From Neoceratodus forsteri (Eukaryota > Chordata > Ceratodontiformes > Ceratodontidae), in the NCBI GenBank assembly GCA_016271365.2, contig CM057451.1:368177501-368241500 (forward strand): 64,000 bases of DNA, in the 5' to 3' direction. The notes below the pieces were generated by a model that was not told the origin of the DNA, made no database searches, and saw only the letters and a list, made by a program, of their open reading frames with translations. This document shows positions 63,510-64,000 of this stretch, piece after piece; the first letter of the stretch is position 1; each line of letters begins with the position of its first letter. A program made the position numbers and the translations under genes.

Positions 63510-64000
63510 GCAGATGGAAGGGGCCAGCATGGGGACTTCTGGTGTAGCCAGCTTTGATGGTGGACTGAACTAGCAGAGACTCTCCCGGGTTGGCTCCTTC
63601 ATCTGCCCTCATCCCCGCTTCAGTCTGGCTGATTGCACCAAAAAGCAGAGGATTGACCACATTGTGGCATCTACTCGCCGACGACTCGGAGAATTTACGG
63701 CAGGGACACCAAAAAAGGAGATAAAGAACTTTCACCCCAGCGATCAGAAACAGGCCGCAACTCATCCAGACATTTGGCTGCCTCGAGCTCAGAGTCGGCA
63801 GCCGAGAGCAGTTCAGATGAAGAGGGCTCCTTCACTATAACTTCTAAAAAACTATTTAAGGAGCTGTATTGCTTAGGAGATACTTTAAACAAAATTCAAA
63901 CTGAGCTCGGAGAAGTCCGCTCGGAAAAGCGTGAGCAGCGCCAGAAAATCACAGACCTTGAACAAACTGCCACAGAGACTGTGCGGTTGGTTTCAAATCC
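63510..64000 (+). mobile_element. L1 5' end (runs off the window)
   Basis: A short 5' UTR is followed by an ORF1 start. ADCTKKQRIDHIVASTRRRL begins at a CTG (about 63629) where ATG would be expected, and continues to about 63715. Then, after a one-base shift in an A-run, DTKKGDKELSPQRSETG, TSKKLFKELYCLGDTLNKIQ and EQRQKITDLEQTA read as the L1 ORF1 coiled coil, open to the window end. Its ORF1 start differs from that of the L1 at 45-52 kb, so it may be another subfamily. Confidence 0.7.

Overview
This window looks like non-mammalian vertebrate nuclear DNA from a large, repeat-choked genome. Only one host coding exon could be recognised in 64 kb: a 5' exon of neurochondrin (NCDN, + strand, coding part 40078-40203) with canonical splice sites. 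Almost everything else is transposable-element sequence. The mix is Gmr1-like Ty3/gypsy, two DIRS elements with tyrosine recombinase, CR1, L2-type and L1/Tx1-type LINEs, ZNF862-type hAT, Harbinger-like, TTAA-type and hAT-type MITEs, and tRNA-derived SINEs. That mix, with such low gene density, suits an amphibian (caecilian or salamander); this is inference, since no marker fixes the species. I saw no rRNA, functional tRNA, CRISPR or prokaryotic feature.

Layout. 1-11.5 kb: a Gmr1-like gypsy provirus, gag to 3' LTR, with integrase upstream of reverse transcriptase. It carries two related MITEs and an L2 LINE inserted in its RNase H. That L2 itself contains a SINE, a 2.4 kb fold-back/tandem-repeat block and a palindromic hAT MITE. 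12.4-19 kb: a reversed SINE, then an L1/Tx1 LINE split by a LINE-tail fragment, a solo LTR and a SINE. 19.8-22.1 kb: a dead hAT transposase on the minus strand, then a tandem repeat array. 23.2-24.0 kb: a Harbinger-like MITE. 25.6-30.7 kb: an L2 fragment and two L1/Tx1 pieces. 31.6-36.6 kb: a nearly complete minus-strand CR1 with a duplicated 5' region, one copy of which holds a Harbinger-like MITE. 37.5-39.5 kb: a LINE lacking its 3' half. 39.5-44.2 kb: the NCDN exon and flanking intron with hAT, MIR-like and SINE relics and a TTAA MITE inside an L2. 44.2-63.5 kb: one DIRS element (DIRS-B, +) opened by a 7.1 kb L1 (-), an L2 (+) that itself contains a second DIRS (DIRS-A, -, about 6.2 kb), and a small repeat. 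63.5-64 kb: the start of another L1.

No element I read looks intact; nearly all ORFs carry frameshifts or stops. The value of the window lies in its nested-insertion record, several target-site duplications that fix element boundaries, and a few repeat families (a ~600 bp tRNA-Leu-like SINE, a ~170-190 bp CAGGG-ended MITE, a 300 bp tandem/fold-back unit) that I cannot name. No new multi-gene system was found.
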